Source of the DNA: Pleurodeles waltl
Lineage: Eukaryota > Chordata > Amphibia > Caudata > Salamandridae
DNA length: 64,000 nucleotides
Direction: 5' to 3'
NCBI RefSeq assembly: GCF_031143425.1
Contig: NC_090438.1
Location: 752,583,823 to 752,647,822, forward strand
The notes under the pieces were generated by a model. That model saw only the letters and a list, made by a program, of their open reading frames with translations. It had not been told where the DNA came from and did not search any database. This document shows, piece by piece, positions 23,951-34,918 of the stretch. The stretch's first letter is position 1. Each line of letters begins with the position of its first letter. The position numbers were made by a program, and so were the translations under genes.

Positions 23951-24024
23951 GGATAACGAGAGAATTATATAAACTATTAGCTTCTGAGATATGGCCTCAT
24001 ATGGTTTTATTATTCAGTTCAAGT
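23951..24024. repeat. Copy 2 of a diverged dispersed repeat
   Basis: Partner of 22339-22412 in the same orientation about 1.6 kb away. See that entry for the shared blocks. Confidence 0.5.
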
Positions 24025-25483
24025 ACATGCTCCAGAAGACATAGCTAGACCGTTCTTGAACACACTTATAGTGAATTCTCTTCAAACCAGAAAATGGCAA
24101 GATGCATGCAGGTATTACTGCCATGTAATACCATTAGACACTAATTATAGAATAATTGCTATGATTGTAGCTAATTGAATGACAAAGTGTCTGGAACCAC
24201 AAATATGTTACCTGCATTTCTATAGCGCCACACAGACACTAGTAGGGCATAGTAGCACTCAAGCTGCCAGGAGCAGTTAAGATGTGCACCTGCATGTTAT
24301 GTTTAGTTTGGTTGTGGTATGTCATATATGGGAAAGATTCGGTGCCATCTGTGAGGTCCTGATATGCAGCCTGGTCAAATCACTGCAAACGTGTTGCTGT
24401 TCATGGGATTGACAGTAATTATAGGGTGTGTAAGAAGTGACAGAGTGTGCTTCATGCAGCATTTATTCAACATATTTGATCTCGAAGCCACTGTATGATG
24501 GGCATAATACACATTTCCTTCAAGAGGTGTTGAAGTTATTTGGCTGCTTGAGTGGATCAAGCTGTGGCTGTGTGGGATGCTTTGTTATCTGTTAAGTTTG
24601 TGCATCCTCAGTAGTTTACAAGTATTGTCGAATGGAGGGATTAAGGATCACTCAAGTGTCTGAAGCATAAAGAGTCATATTCTTATGGCCTTCAAGAAGG
24701 TGCTATGGTTTAGTAATTTACTTATCCAGATGGGAGGTAGCTGGTATTTGACTATAAAATAATTGCCTCAGAGATTTATTTTGAAGTGAGACATTTAAAC
24801 GTAAAAAGCATGAGGTTCCTTTGTTCCAGGCTCAAATTTACTGGATTTTCTTATAAACTTCAGGTTTAGGTTGTGTATAGGATGCAACTTCAACCCACAA
24901 TATTGTATTTATTGCTATAACCGTCACCTGCTTCAGGTGTGGAGTGAAGTGACAGAGGAGTGAGAAACCTTTGTCAATCCGTATTTCTCAAATGTCCGTA
25001 CAATAAAACCCATTATGAGTTTAGCGAAATGCTTCACACTCCAAGCAGATCAGGGATTGAAAAAACAGGGATTGTTTTGTTAACTATGTGCAGCAGTTGG
25101 TATGATCATTAAAGTGGTGGAAATACTTTTTTTTTTAAACAGCAGAGGCTCAGGTGGCTCTATGAACAGAAGCCTTTGACTTGGTGATCTGTCCACCCAA
25201 GGACTGCAGGGTCACAGTGGTGATCAAGGTTTTATTCTAGCCAGGTCCTCCCTGCCCCGCATGGTGGGCCTGGGCATGGAAATCAAACAATGGCTCAGTA
25301 TGCACTAGAAAACTCACAATGCATAAGAGCCATTGCTATGTTGCACTCCATCAGGACCCACACCTGCTTGGCCCTCAACGGCGGTGAGTTAGTGGCCCTG
25401 ATGGATGCACTATCATCGCAGATCCCCACCCAGTTCTAGGTATGAAAGCTGGCAGCTGTGCACCAAACAAAAAATGAGACACT
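24025..25483. other. Unassigned 1.5 kb
   Basis: No gene recognised. A fragment GCATTTCTATAGCGCC near 24213 resembles the type of sequence found at LINE/SINE 3' ends, but it is too short to assign. Confidence 0.3.
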
Positions 25484-25594
25484 AGGGGCCGATTTAGAAC
25501 TCGGTTGTCAGGTTATTCCGTCACAACAGTGACAAATGTCCTGTCCGCTGAAATCTAATCCCGTAGGATAGAATGGGATTTAGATCAGGCCCTC
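25484..25594. mobile_element. Short inverted-repeat element (MITE-like), 111 bp
   Basis: The left end AGGGGCCGATTTAGAACTC and the reverse complement of the right end AGGGCCTGATCTAAATCCC form a mismatched terminal inverted repeat of about 18 bp. There is no coding capacity. The end sequence AGGGCC resembles that of the element at 14306-14910, so the two may share a transposase source. Confidence 0.5.
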
Positions 25595-26074
25595 AGTCTA
25601 CTTTATGAATGTCATTTTTCTTTTTTTTCCAAGGCTATGAATGAATAAATACATAAAAACATAATAACTGTTTGTTTCCTCTCATATCTCTTGTTGGTAG
25701 CATCTGCTGAAAATGGCCTTTCTCCAGGATCCAAACCAATAGCAACACACCTTTGTCAATACCAAGGACAACTTTCTTCAGAGTCCCCAACCTCAAGCAG
25801 CAGGTCTGAAACCTTTCTTGTGGATGGTGGTATAGGCTATGACAATATAAAGCTCCTCCTGCTTCACCATTCCATCCTCTCACCTAAACCTTTCGTGAAC
25901 TGGCTTTACTACTATCAGATTCAGCATTGGATTCCACAAGGGGAAATCAGGGAACAAGCCAGGAGATGTTTAACCCAATGTGGATGTTGGTTACTGGCTA
26001 AGAAAGGGGTTTGAAACGGTTGCTGTCCCAGTTTTATCAATACCGAAAGCTGGAGAAATCCCTAAACAGAATGA
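25595..26074. other. Unassigned sequence, possibly upstream LINE remnant
   Basis: The plus-strand open stretch 25691-26014 has no motif that I can name. It directly precedes the L1 C-terminal fragment and could be decayed ORF2, but this is not supported by any RT block. Confidence 0.3.
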
Positions 26075-26330
26075 AAGGACAGAAATTATGGCATGCAGAG
26101 CTGGGCGGAAATTAACCAACAGGGAGTGGAAAGAGATATTTGACAGAGTGGGAACCAGTACATTCAGCGCGGCAGTAAAACAAACTTGTTAAAATTGCTG
26201 GATATTGGTGTTATACCCCGGTCTGGATACAGTATGTGGGCATCCAGATTTCCTCCTCCACTTGTGGAATTGCCCAAAGTTGAAAAGCTACTTGGTAGAA
26301 GTACTGGGTGAAATAGACCTCATGTGTAGG
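26075..26330 (+). pseudogene. L1-type LINE ORF2 C-terminal fragment
   Basis: Plus-strand translation gives NREWKEIFDRVGTSTFSAAV, then a piece equivalent to the YRWYLTP region. After a stop, LLHLWNCPKLKSYLVEVLGE follows. This matches the cysteine-containing C-terminal part of vertebrate L1 ORF2 (W-x-EI ... S-x-ALKE ... HI/LWWxCPKIxxYW). In-frame stops and loss of the first cysteines show it is dead. No RT is recognised upstream. Confidence 0.7.
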
Positions 26331-27023
26331 ATCACTAGGTGTAGGATAACTAGGTTAAAGGCTTATGTTATTGTAGGGGTTACAGATAGACCAACATATA
26401 TAGCAGGGTTTCGGTGGGGGGGGGGGGGGGAGGAAACTGATAAACTTGTTGCTATGTGCCTTTAAGCAAGTGGTGCTAAGCATATGGTGTAAAGCCGAAA
26501 TACCCAGCTATAGTGCATAGCTACATAGAATTTGGGAACTCAGGGAGATGAAGGCTATGTCACTGGAAGGGAAGCAGGAGTCATTTCTGAAAATGTGGAA
26601 GCCATGTTTGAACATCTTCCCGTCCATATTCAAAGTGATTTAAACCGATCACTTGTCCTAGATAGGTGCTGCGACTTTTCAAATCAGTGCATCCAGACTC
26701 AATTTATCAGTGGAACACTGTGAATAACCTGAAACTACATAGACATAGTGAAACAAGATCCATTGGCTCTGGATGTCATAAAGCAATCTTGCATAGAAGT
26801 GCAGAATGCGATGGGTTTGGGGAGGTAGGATAACAGAGGTGGTGTTACTATATAGTTGGGTTCATGTTTTACTCAAGACTAGATACTTTGCAGTCAAGAA
26901 TTGATATAATCTTTGACTTAATTGTTATATGCTGCAAGCATGGCCATAAAATGTTAATAAGATTTGAACAACGAATTTTTTTAGGGCATACAGGGGAAAG
27001 GCATGTTCTGAGCCTAACTCCCC
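26331..27023. other. Unassigned sequence with G15-type run
   Basis: A run of about 15 G lies at 26416-26430. No gene is recognised. Short open stretches at 26532-26723 and 26864-27091 have no family features. Confidence 0.3.
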
Positions 27024-27069
27024 AAACGTTTTGGGCACCTTCCTCAACAGGGAAGTGTTCAGCACGTTT
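27024..27069 (-). ncRNA. Second decayed hammerhead-like motif (candidate)
   Basis: On the minus strand AAACGT (27064-27069) pairs with ACGTTT (27024-27029). Between them are a GAA-CAC-TTC hairpin, a CTGTTGAGGA block in the CUGANGA position and CAAA in the GAAA position. The layout parallels 11731-11784, but core bases are altered, so it would not cleave. The shared architecture suggests a family relationship. Confidence 0.22.
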
Positions 27070-28069
27070 CAAGCACTCTCACATTTATTAGATTAGTGAA
27101 ATAGCTCATATGAAACTAAAGATATTTACTTAGGGTCACAAGCTAGTGAAATGAGTCCGCTATAACCACCAGCTTGCACTACTAGAACACAACTTCACTC
27201 CAAGGTAAAGAGCCTGTATATTGTCCGCAAAAATAAAGTATGTGAAGGTTAGAACATTCTAGATAGGACTGGGGGTACTGTCTGAAATTAATCCCAACCC
27301 CAGTACGGTTTGTCTACTGGGATCAGAAAAACAGCCCTACCTGTGTAAAAAGGAAGACCAGTGTTCTCATTGGTACATATATCCAAGTAAGTTGCAGGCC
27401 AAGTGCTCGAGTGAAGAAGTGATTTCTTCATACAGGGCTGGCATTTGGAACTGAACAGTCCACTAGAACAAGCCACAACTTTACTCTTGACGATGAAGCA
27501 GACCTCATTTAATATGTTCCCTGAGAGAACATTGCTAAAGGGCCTCACAAATTGTCCAGACAGACACTATATGTGAGATCTATCAAGTGATCTCACATGG
27601 CTCAGCACAACAGAGGCAGATTTCATGGCAATGAAGGTGCTCAGGTGCATACCACCTCCAGGCAAACTTAGAGGTGTTCCTGACTGTTTACAACCTTTTT
27701 AACAGGGGACGAAGCCATTCACCATTTCAGCACTTTAGGGAGTTTCTTTGGACAATCATGAATGATTTTACATACCCATAGGTATACACTCTTCTTCCTG
27801 GTTGTCACCGCGCCAACAAACCCTTGGGTGTACATGAGCTCTATAAGTTTCCATAAGACAACAGCTAATGGCACTAAAAAAGGGATTATTGGTTTTGTGC
27901 TTATAAGCCTGGTACACAGTGCCACGGATGAGGGAGCAGATAGGCGGAGGTTGAATGGTCCCTTGACTATCAGTAGCTCCCATTAAGTCTATCCCTTAGG
28001 TTTGTAGTTTAAGATTAATCACGGTTTGTCATGTTCTGTGCCTATAAATTGCACTGTACAACTAGAAAC
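27070..28069. other. Unassigned 1 kb left of the nested retroelement block
   Basis: No gene or repeat family is recognised. It ends in CTAGAAAC, whose last bases serve as the left target duplication of Gypsy-1. Confidence 0.3.
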
Positions 28070-28251
28070 TGAGGTATCTAACCAGAGCGTGCCGCGCAGC
28101 CTGTGCATGCTGTGATGATAGTGGGCATTCTTGAATAGTAAGGTGAATGGAGAAAACGGCAGTTGGAGGAAGTGAGAAGGAGGTAGGAACTACCTGCTCT
28201 TCAATAAAGCATCTTTACAACTTACCTTGGATTACGAATCTTCTTTCCACA
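28070..28251 (+). repeat. Gypsy-1 5' LTR (182 bp)
   Basis: Starts TGAGGTATCTAACCAGAGC and ends TTTCCACA. It aligns with 38286-38428 plus 54712-54747 over its whole length with about 21 substitutions and one 3-base gap. An AATAAA polyadenylation signal lies near 28202. Confidence 0.9.
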
Positions 28252-28896
28252 AATTGGCAATGAGTTTATCCACCCTGCTAGCTTCAAAACTGTCTACCGG
28301 TGGCTACTGGAGAGCAGGTTACGACGATTAGCTGTCGAACATCAACACATGACTTGCTAATTGCGGTCAACTTCCTGGCGGGGTTCCAGATGTGCCAGAT
28401 GCTTCATCTCGGTTCGCTGGAGGATCGGAGGTGCTGCAGAACTGAGAAAGCGTTGCTGCGTTTTTCTGGAAAAGGGATTGGCTCCTGGAGCGCGCTCACA
28501 ATGGGCGTGTGCATGCAGTCCTGCTTGACGGACATAAGGAGCGTGCAGTCATTTTAGTCAGGCATTGGCACGTCACTCCGTATCTGCACCTAGGAGGTCA
28601 CCATTTTAAGGTCAGGCAAGTGCCTATTCTCTAGGAATTTATCATTGGTGATGTGCACACCATGCATGTATCACGGTGCACACCCGAGAAAATAGTTTTA
28701 AGAGGTTACCTCAGTGATGCGCACACCTTTTACAACACTGTTCAGCTTTTGTGGTCTAGGGAATCGTCTCATTAAAAAATATTCCAAAAAAACGTGTGCG
28801 CAAGCATTTTCTCTTACACCTCCTGTACCGTTTCTTCCCAGAGTAGGTGAACTTGGAATGAAATAGACTGATTGGAAAGATTATTTCCTAAACTAT
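28252..28896 (+). other. Gypsy-1 leader region
   Basis: Non-coding sequence between the 5' LTR and gag. The bases after the LTR read AATTGGCAATGAG. They contain TGG but do not match a tRNA 3' end that I can recall, so I do not name a primer-binding site. Confidence 0.5.
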
Positions 28897-29600
28897 ATTG
28901 CTGCCATTGAAGATGAGAGTGGGGAAGAATTTTCGAGTGTCTGAAGAAAACGTATACTTTTGCATAGTTTGGGACCGGAAGTTCAAACAGTTTTTACACA
29001 AATGGAAAAGAAAACAAGATCTAGAGATGTTCCTTATGTGTTCAAACACGCCTTGGAAGATGTGGATGCTCATTACCAACCTATTGTTTGTGCAGCTGTG
29101 GATAGATTCAATTTCTTTCAACGCAAACAAGGCAAGGATGAAACAGTTGATGAGTAAGTGTCTTCTCTTAAAAAGTTGGCGATCACTTGCAAGTATGGAC
29201 AACTACACAATGAACTTATTCGCGATCAAATTATAATGCAGTCTAATAATGCAGGGGTGCAAGAAAAGCTATGGGTATGTGGGGATGCTCTCACGGACTA
29301 AATTATTGCCATAATATAGAAAGCAGAATTATCGAAGCATTGTGCCAAAGCTGCGTTGAGTAATGGGAAGGAAGTCAAATCGGTATGTAAAGTTATGAAT
29401 GAGGAGAAGAACTTTGTTAATACAAGGAGTGCTATGCAAAAACCTGGACCGAGGAAATATTTGCAGGAGAAGAGTGCAGTGTGTTACAGATGTGGGAACA
29501 AAGGACATTTTGCAAAAGACAAGAGTTGCCCTGCAATTAAATGTGCCTATTGTGGCATTATGGGGCATTTCGTGAAAGTTTATAGGAAAAAGGTTAATAA
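28897..29600 (+). pseudogene. Gypsy-1 gag remnant with two CCHC zinc knuckles
   Basis: Reading frames across 28960-29340 give a retrotransposon-Gag block (DAHYQPIVCAAVDRFNFFQR, then a VDE/SLKKLAITCKYGQL piece). The 29356-29706 frame carries CYRCGNKGHFAKDKSC and CAYCGIMGHF, two zinc knuckles that would bind RNA in the particle. In-frame stops at 29155 and near 29300 and at least one frameshift break it. The layout resembles Gypsy-2 gag, which has FNF..RQ..ESVDEYL in the same position, so the two elements are related. Confidence 0.85.
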
Positions 29601-29984
29601 TTCAATGGTTAACTGTGTTGGGATGGTTAAGAATGTCCTGTTGAGGGTTATGAATCAGAGGATGAGGTTTGTATCTTTTTTGTTTTTATTTAAAACACTG
29701 TGTTAGCAATCAACAAGATGAAAAAGAAACCCCTGTGTGATATGATCACCTTATACTCTCATATGTAAAGACGTCTGGGAGGAAAATTTACAAAATTACT
29801 AGGAAGTGAATTATCACCTTCCAGTGTTCACCCAGTTACATTTATGGGTGAGAAGATTCCTATGGTGGGATGTAACAGTTTAACATTTGAATTTAAAGAC
29901 AGGGAGGTACCGTGTGGCATAAAAAGGACCATCTGTCATAGAGTGGATAGCTCAGGGAACATTAGGAGTCATACTAAATCCTAG

Positions 29985-30959
29985 TAACACAAGTATTATC
30001 TCTAGAGGAACCTGGTAAACTATTAGAAGATGAGTTATTAAAGAAATTTCCCCAGATATTTTCAGGTAATGTGGGCAAACTATCCACATTCAAACATAAA
30101 ATTGTAGTTAAGGAAGGAGCTACCCCAGTTTGCAACAAAGTAATGAACATTCCCATGAAAGTGAAGGAAGCTGTAATGCATGAACTAGACAGATTAGAAA
30201 GTAGTGGCATAATAGAACCCATTGAAAGTGCTGAATGATTAGCACCCTTGGTAGTAGCCACTAAATCTAATGGACAAATTAGGTTCTGTGTTAATTTAAG
30301 AGAGCTGGACAATAACATAGTAGTGGATACATTTCCACTTGCCAAGATTGAGGAGTAATTGACAAAAGCTAAAGGTAGTCAGTAGTTTTCTACAACTGAT
30401 CTGAAGTCTGCATACCATCAGATTCCTTTACACCATTCAAGTAGGAAATGAACATCCTTATAACACCTTTTGAGTGTTACAGACTTGTTCGCATGCCGTT
30501 TGGACTTGCTCCGCTGCTTCCATTTTCCAGCGGTTAATGCACAAAATATTGTGTGACACTGAAGGGGTTACTTATTTCCAAGATGATATACTCATTACGG
30601 GGAAAGACAAGGAGGAACATGATGCAAGATTAGTGCTAGAAATGGAAAGGCTTGCTTATAATGGGTTGACTGCTGAACTCAAAAAATGCAAATTTGCAAG
30701 GAAGTCTGTTACGAATTTGGGGCATGAAGTTGGTAGGCATAGCATCCTTCCAAAAGAAAGTATTTTGTTTGCTATCAGGGATGCTCCAGCTCTTGTATCT
30801 AAGGGTGAAGTGAGGTCCTTTTTAGGGCTAGTAGAGTTTTATGCAAAATTTGTAAAACACTTTTCCACTAAAACTTATGAATTAAGACAACTGCTTAAGG
30901 ACACACAGGAGTTTAAGTGGAACGCAGAATTGAATGAAGAATTTGAACAGATTAAATAA
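29985..30959 (+). pseudogene. Gypsy-1 protease end and reverse transcriptase
   Basis: From about 30000 the frames give the RT entry (LLKKFPQIFSGNVGKL), then fingers and palm blocks (SSGIIEPIESAE; FCVNLRELDNNIV; STTDLKSAYHQIPL). The long open frame 30474-30959 carries TYFQDDILITG, with the catalytic aspartate pair, then ELKKCKFARKSV and EVRSFLGLVEFYAKFVKHFS, the thumb/connection. Stops at about 30236 and 30357 and a frameshift near 30470 disable it. Homology ends abruptly at 30959. Confidence 0.9.
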
Positions 30960-31019
30960 GAAATTTGCACTCTTATTCCTTTACAAGTATTGCATTTGTT
31001 AGGTGATTAAAAGTATGTA
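30960..31019 (+). other. Deletion junction: RNase H and integrase N-terminus missing
   Basis: The RT connection ends at 30959 and the integrase core strand YVIVLLDLY begins at about 31014. Complete Gypsy elements have several hundred codons between these points (RNase H and the HHCC domain). About 1 kb has been lost from this copy. Confidence 0.8.
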
Positions 31020-31499
31020 ATAGTCCTGTTGGATCTTTATTGAAAGTGGTCTGAATATAAAGTGTGTGAGAAAACTGACACGTCTGTGATAATTTCATTT
31101 GTGTCTGGAGTGTTTTTAAGGGAAGGCATTCCAAGATCAATTCTGAGTTACAATGGACCTCAATTTGAATCGGATAAGTGGAAGAACTTCTTGTTGCTGA
31201 ATGGCATAAAAGAAAAACATACACCAGTATGCCATCCTGCAGGTGGTAATGGTACTGTGGAACATTCAAACCGAGTCATTATGGGATCCATACAGGCAGC
31301 CATTAGTGCAGGTGTTGATTGGGAAAAGGAGTTAGCTAGTGTGGTGTGGGCCTACAGAATAACCCCTACTCTTACTGGTTATAGTCCTTTCAAAACACTC
31401 AGAGGAAGAGAACCGTTCTCCAAAGATAATAGAGCTTGGATGAATTTAAGGATTCCGAGTAAGTGGTCCCCTGCAATTGTCAAAAGCAATATTTGAAAG
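31014..31499 (+). pseudogene. Gypsy-1 integrase core, interrupted by L1
   Basis: YVIVLLDLY gives the first catalytic aspartate, followed by an in-frame TGA. EGIPRSILSYNGPQFESDKW contains the second block but with tyrosine replacing the catalytic aspartate. GNGTVEHSNRVIMGS keeps the third-block glutamate. WAYRITPTLTGYSPFKTLRG is the usual post-core signature. The frame runs to 31499, where an L1 insertion begins, and resumes at 37618. The loss of the second aspartate shows this copy cannot integrate. Confidence 0.88.
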
Positions 31500-32706
31500 G
31501 TGCGGAGATGGCAGCAGGGTAGGAGCGCTGTGGTGGAGCTCCGCCGTCACAATCAGGCCATGAGCAGATGGTGCCACCTAGAGCATCCACTGCTCCACCG
31601 GACCATCGTCCAGGGCTCCGGGAGTGAATGAGAGTCCCTCAGGGGAGCCTGTGGAGTGACGGAGCACCGTGCTGAGGGAAGAGGCCCCAACCAGGATGGC
31701 AGCCGCGTGAGGCGAGGAGCAACAGAGTGGATGAGCCGGCTCCGGCAGGGGGTGAGTGAGCCCCACTGCCCCCCACCCCATCCTGCCGATGCCTGGTGCC
31801 TTGGGGCACCCCTGACCCCCCCCCCCCCCAGTGCTCTTGGAGGGAGAAAGGATGGCTCGTGATGGTTCTGCGTGATGGCCAGTCTGGACATGCTGGTAGG
31901 CCTAGCCGCTCGCGGGAGAGGGAGAGGGAGAGGGAGAGGGGGAGGGGGAGGGAGAGGCTGAAAGCGCACCTCGTGGGCCACGTTCGGGGCCCAGGAGGCC
32001 TGTGGAGGAGGGCAGCGGGGGTGGGGGGCAGCTAAAGGACGGACTGTCACCGCATGACAGTTGGTGACTAGTGCCTCCCTACGAGTCTGAAGCAAGCGCA
32101 GGTCCCGGGGGGGTGCAGAACTCGTATTGAGGCTGGGAGGCATGTGCATCGGGACGTGTTGCACCCCTCCACTCCCCACCCCAGTACCAGAGGTGCTGAG
32201 CGCTGCAGTAGCACATAGAGAATGAGCAAAGACAGAGGACATAACATGTAACACCTGCTGTTTTACAGCACTCACACAGCAGCTCAGCAGTATGTTGAGC
32301 AAGGACCTGCCTGGGAGGAACCGACCTGGATGCCTGTGAGAGGGACCAGACCCTGATGAGAACCAGACAATAGCTATAGGGTCGGAGGAGAGCCCACCGG
32401 AGAGGGGACAGATAAGAAAGTGCATGGGCCCTCTTAAAGAGCACATACAAACCAGCAGAGCCACACAGTAAAAGGCAGCCACAACTCCTGAGGCACTGAG
32501 GAGACACTCCTGGCGCTGGGTGGAACAGACTGACGGGCCACCATTCCCCCTGCATATTGAAGCCCATGCCCCCGATGGGGGGCCATAGGGCAGGGGGCGT
32601 GAGCATCCTGCACATAATCGTAAGTGAAGGGGCAAGCCTGGAGTAGAACAAAGGTTGGAAGCTGCGCAGACCACCTGTAAGTGGCTTCACCGGTATTCAA
32701 GGAACT
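31500..32706 (+). promoter_or_regulatory. L1 5' UTR, GC-rich
   Basis: This is about 1.2 kb between the L1 start and the ORF1 ATG. It is GC-rich with a C run at 31809-31822 and a purine (GGGAGA)n tract at 31914-31960. By family knowledge it should hold the internal promoter. The minus strand is open for 373 codons (31553-32674), discussed under findings. Confidence 0.7.
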
Positions 32707-33756
32707 ATGGCGACACAACGACAAAGTAAGAAGGAGGGCAACCTGAAGGACCTCTTCGCTAAGACCCCAGCAAAGAGGCAGGAGCATAAGAGGCCGGGGC
32801 ATCAGAAGATAAATGACCCAATGATGGCGAACAGGTGGAGGAAGACACTACCCTGGTAACTAAGTCGTTTCTGGAGCATTTTTTCGGGAGACTTCGTGGA
32901 GATATTGCTAATCCTAGAAAGGAGATTGCCACCATATCCAAAGAACTCAAAGGGGAAGTAGCTGAACTGGAACAGAGAGTGGACACAGTGGAATGCTCCC
33001 ATGACGCACAGGCAGAAGAACTGGCCCACCACAGACAGGAACTCCTCATACTTCAAGAGAGTAATTGTGAACTGCAATACCCACTGGAAGATCTCGAGAA
33101 CATGTTGCTGTGCTCCAACATACGTATAAGGGGGGGTCCCCATGCAGGCAACACTGGGGCCACTGGAAGACTTTGTGACACGCTTATTTCTGCACATTGC
33201 GCCGGCACTCAAAGACCAAGAGATAATACTGGACCACACGCATAGAGTGGGGCGACCGGCCCAGGCCCCTGTTCAAGCACAGGACATTCTCACATCTCTT
33301 CATTATTACAAACAAAGAGAACAAATCCTTGCAGCGGTCCGTGATTTGAGTACAATCAACTTTGAGGGCCACAAAATATACTTATATCAAGATCTCTCAC
33401 CAGTAACGCTGCAACGCCGATGAACACTGCGACCCATCACAAGCCTGCTCCAGGAGAAGGGAATTCGTTATAAATGGGGTCACCCCGTCTGATTGCAATT
33501 CGTCTGGCAAAATGAAACGCGCCTTATAAGGACACTGGAAGAGGCAGAATCTCTCCCGGGCATGACTGAGGCCCTGAGCTGCCCCCACCCGATGATCCAA
33601 ATAAAGCACCACAAGAGGAAGCGGAGGGGCCGGGACGCAAGATCCGACAACATAAAAGTAGAGTCCATAAACCAACCGACAAGGAAAGCAAGAGGGAGAG
33701 AGCGAACCTACTGCGCAACCTACGCCGTCAGGAATGTACCTTGGACAATAAAGTAA
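32707..33756 (+). pseudogene. L1 ORF1 (RNA-binding chaperone protein), frameshifted
   Basis: ATG at 32707 opens MATQRQSKKEGNLKDLFAKT. After a frameshift near 32825, the 32835 frame gives a long heptad-like coiled coil (ISKELKGEVAELEQRVDTVE) and then LLCSNIRIRG, the start of the RRM domain. A shift at the G run near 33129-33135 moves to the 33142 frame (LEDFVTRLFLHIAPALKDQ; LHYYKQREQILAAVRD; YLYQDLSPVTLQRR), the C-terminal domain. In-frame TGA codons follow at 33421 and 33490. The order coiled coil, RRM, CTD is that of vertebrate L1 ORF1p. The length, about 340 codons, is normal. Confidence 0.88.
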
Positions 33757-34207
33757 AACAGTGATGCCAAATAGAGAGGACATATATGGAGTGGGTGCGA
33801 TACGGATGAGAAGCCGCCCCGTCCAGCCTCTTCGCCGTCTCTCCCCTTCTGCTTGGGCCCCAAACAAGGGAAGAATGGGCTCCATGGACAGACACATATA
33901 TTGACACTCAGGAACAATGCAGGTGGGCAGACGAGATGACGGCGGAGTCTCCACAAGGTGGAGAAAGAGGAAACAGAGAATGACCTGGTGCATGAAGGTG
34001 TACCACCCCTCCCCCAATGGACAAGGTGTAGCTCCCAGGCTGTGAGCTAAGTTAATGTTTGTTTTTTGGTTTGTATTGTTTTCTGTTATGTTACTTAACC
34101 AAATTGTATCTTTTTGTTGTATTCTGGAAAGAACACCACTGAACACCACCATTAAGCGCGGGCCAGACACCTTAGGCACCCCCACCCTAAATATCTCCGC
34201 ACACAAT

Positions 34208-34918
34208 CATGTCCTTTGAAGTCTCAATGTTCGAGGCCTCAATGCTCAAGTGAAGAAGCGAGCCCTCCTCTCATATTTCAGGTAATCTAAACGTGACATA
34301 TGCTTACTACAGGAGACATATTTGCTGCGGGCAGACTGGAAGAGGCTAAAGTCTTGCTGGTTTGACCGCCAGGTCGACTCCTCAGGACCGGGGAAGCAAG
34401 GAGGAGGTCATGATATTATTGGCCACACACTTCCCCGGGAAAGTGTTAGGCACCCAGGCGGAGATAAGTGGTAGGCTTATCTCCTTACACATAGACATCC
34501 ATGGGTACAACATAATTGTGGTATGTATATACGGGCCTAATGAGTGACAGGAGGGGTTTCTCCAGAAGGCCATCGGCCAGGTACTTACAACAAAGACACT
34601 GACATCCTTATAGGGGGCGACTTTAATGTGGTTCCGGATACCCTCATGGACAGGTCAGCACAACGTTATGGGCAGACGGGAGCATACTTGGTGGGCTTTC
34701 GACACTGGTTGCAGGAAGGGGGGGGCTTAACAGACGTATGGCGCACTAACAACCCACAGAAGTACACATTTTTCTCTGCTGCACACCGGACATATGCAAG
34801 ACTTGACCTGTTCCTGGCCACCCCCAGCCTTCAACAAGCAATCACACACACCAAGATTGGAGTGGCGGCCCTTTCCGATCACGCCCCAATTACACTGCAA
34901 TTCACAGTACCGGCCTGA
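34208..34918 (+). pseudogene. L1 ORF2 endonuclease domain
   Basis: The start block SLNVRGLNAQVKKRALLSYF and ICLLQETYL (catalytic glutamate) are at about 34222-34320. The clean frame 34544-34918 gives ILIGGDFNVVPD, then GLTDVWRTNNPQKYTFFSA and ARLDLFLATPSL, and ends in ALSDHAPITLQF. These are the GDFN, LTDxWR, R-x-D and SDH signatures of the L1 apurinic endonuclease. Frameshifts and stops between 34280 and 34545 disable it. The role is to nick target DNA. Confidence 0.92.

Noticed and set aside
28252..28275. Primer-binding site for Gypsy-1
   Set aside because: The bases after the 5' LTR do not match a tRNA 3' end that I can name; mutation or a misplaced LTR end is possible.
32079..32690. 203-codon minus-strand frame in the L1 5' UTR
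   Set aside because: It overlaps the longer 373-codon antisense frame in a different phase. Both cannot easily be real and GC content explains open runs.
33397..34206. 269-codon minus-strand open frame over L1 ORF1 end and ORF2 start
   Set aside because: It is antisense to the recognisable L1 coding regions, has no family features, and the region is GC-rich; treated as a shadow.
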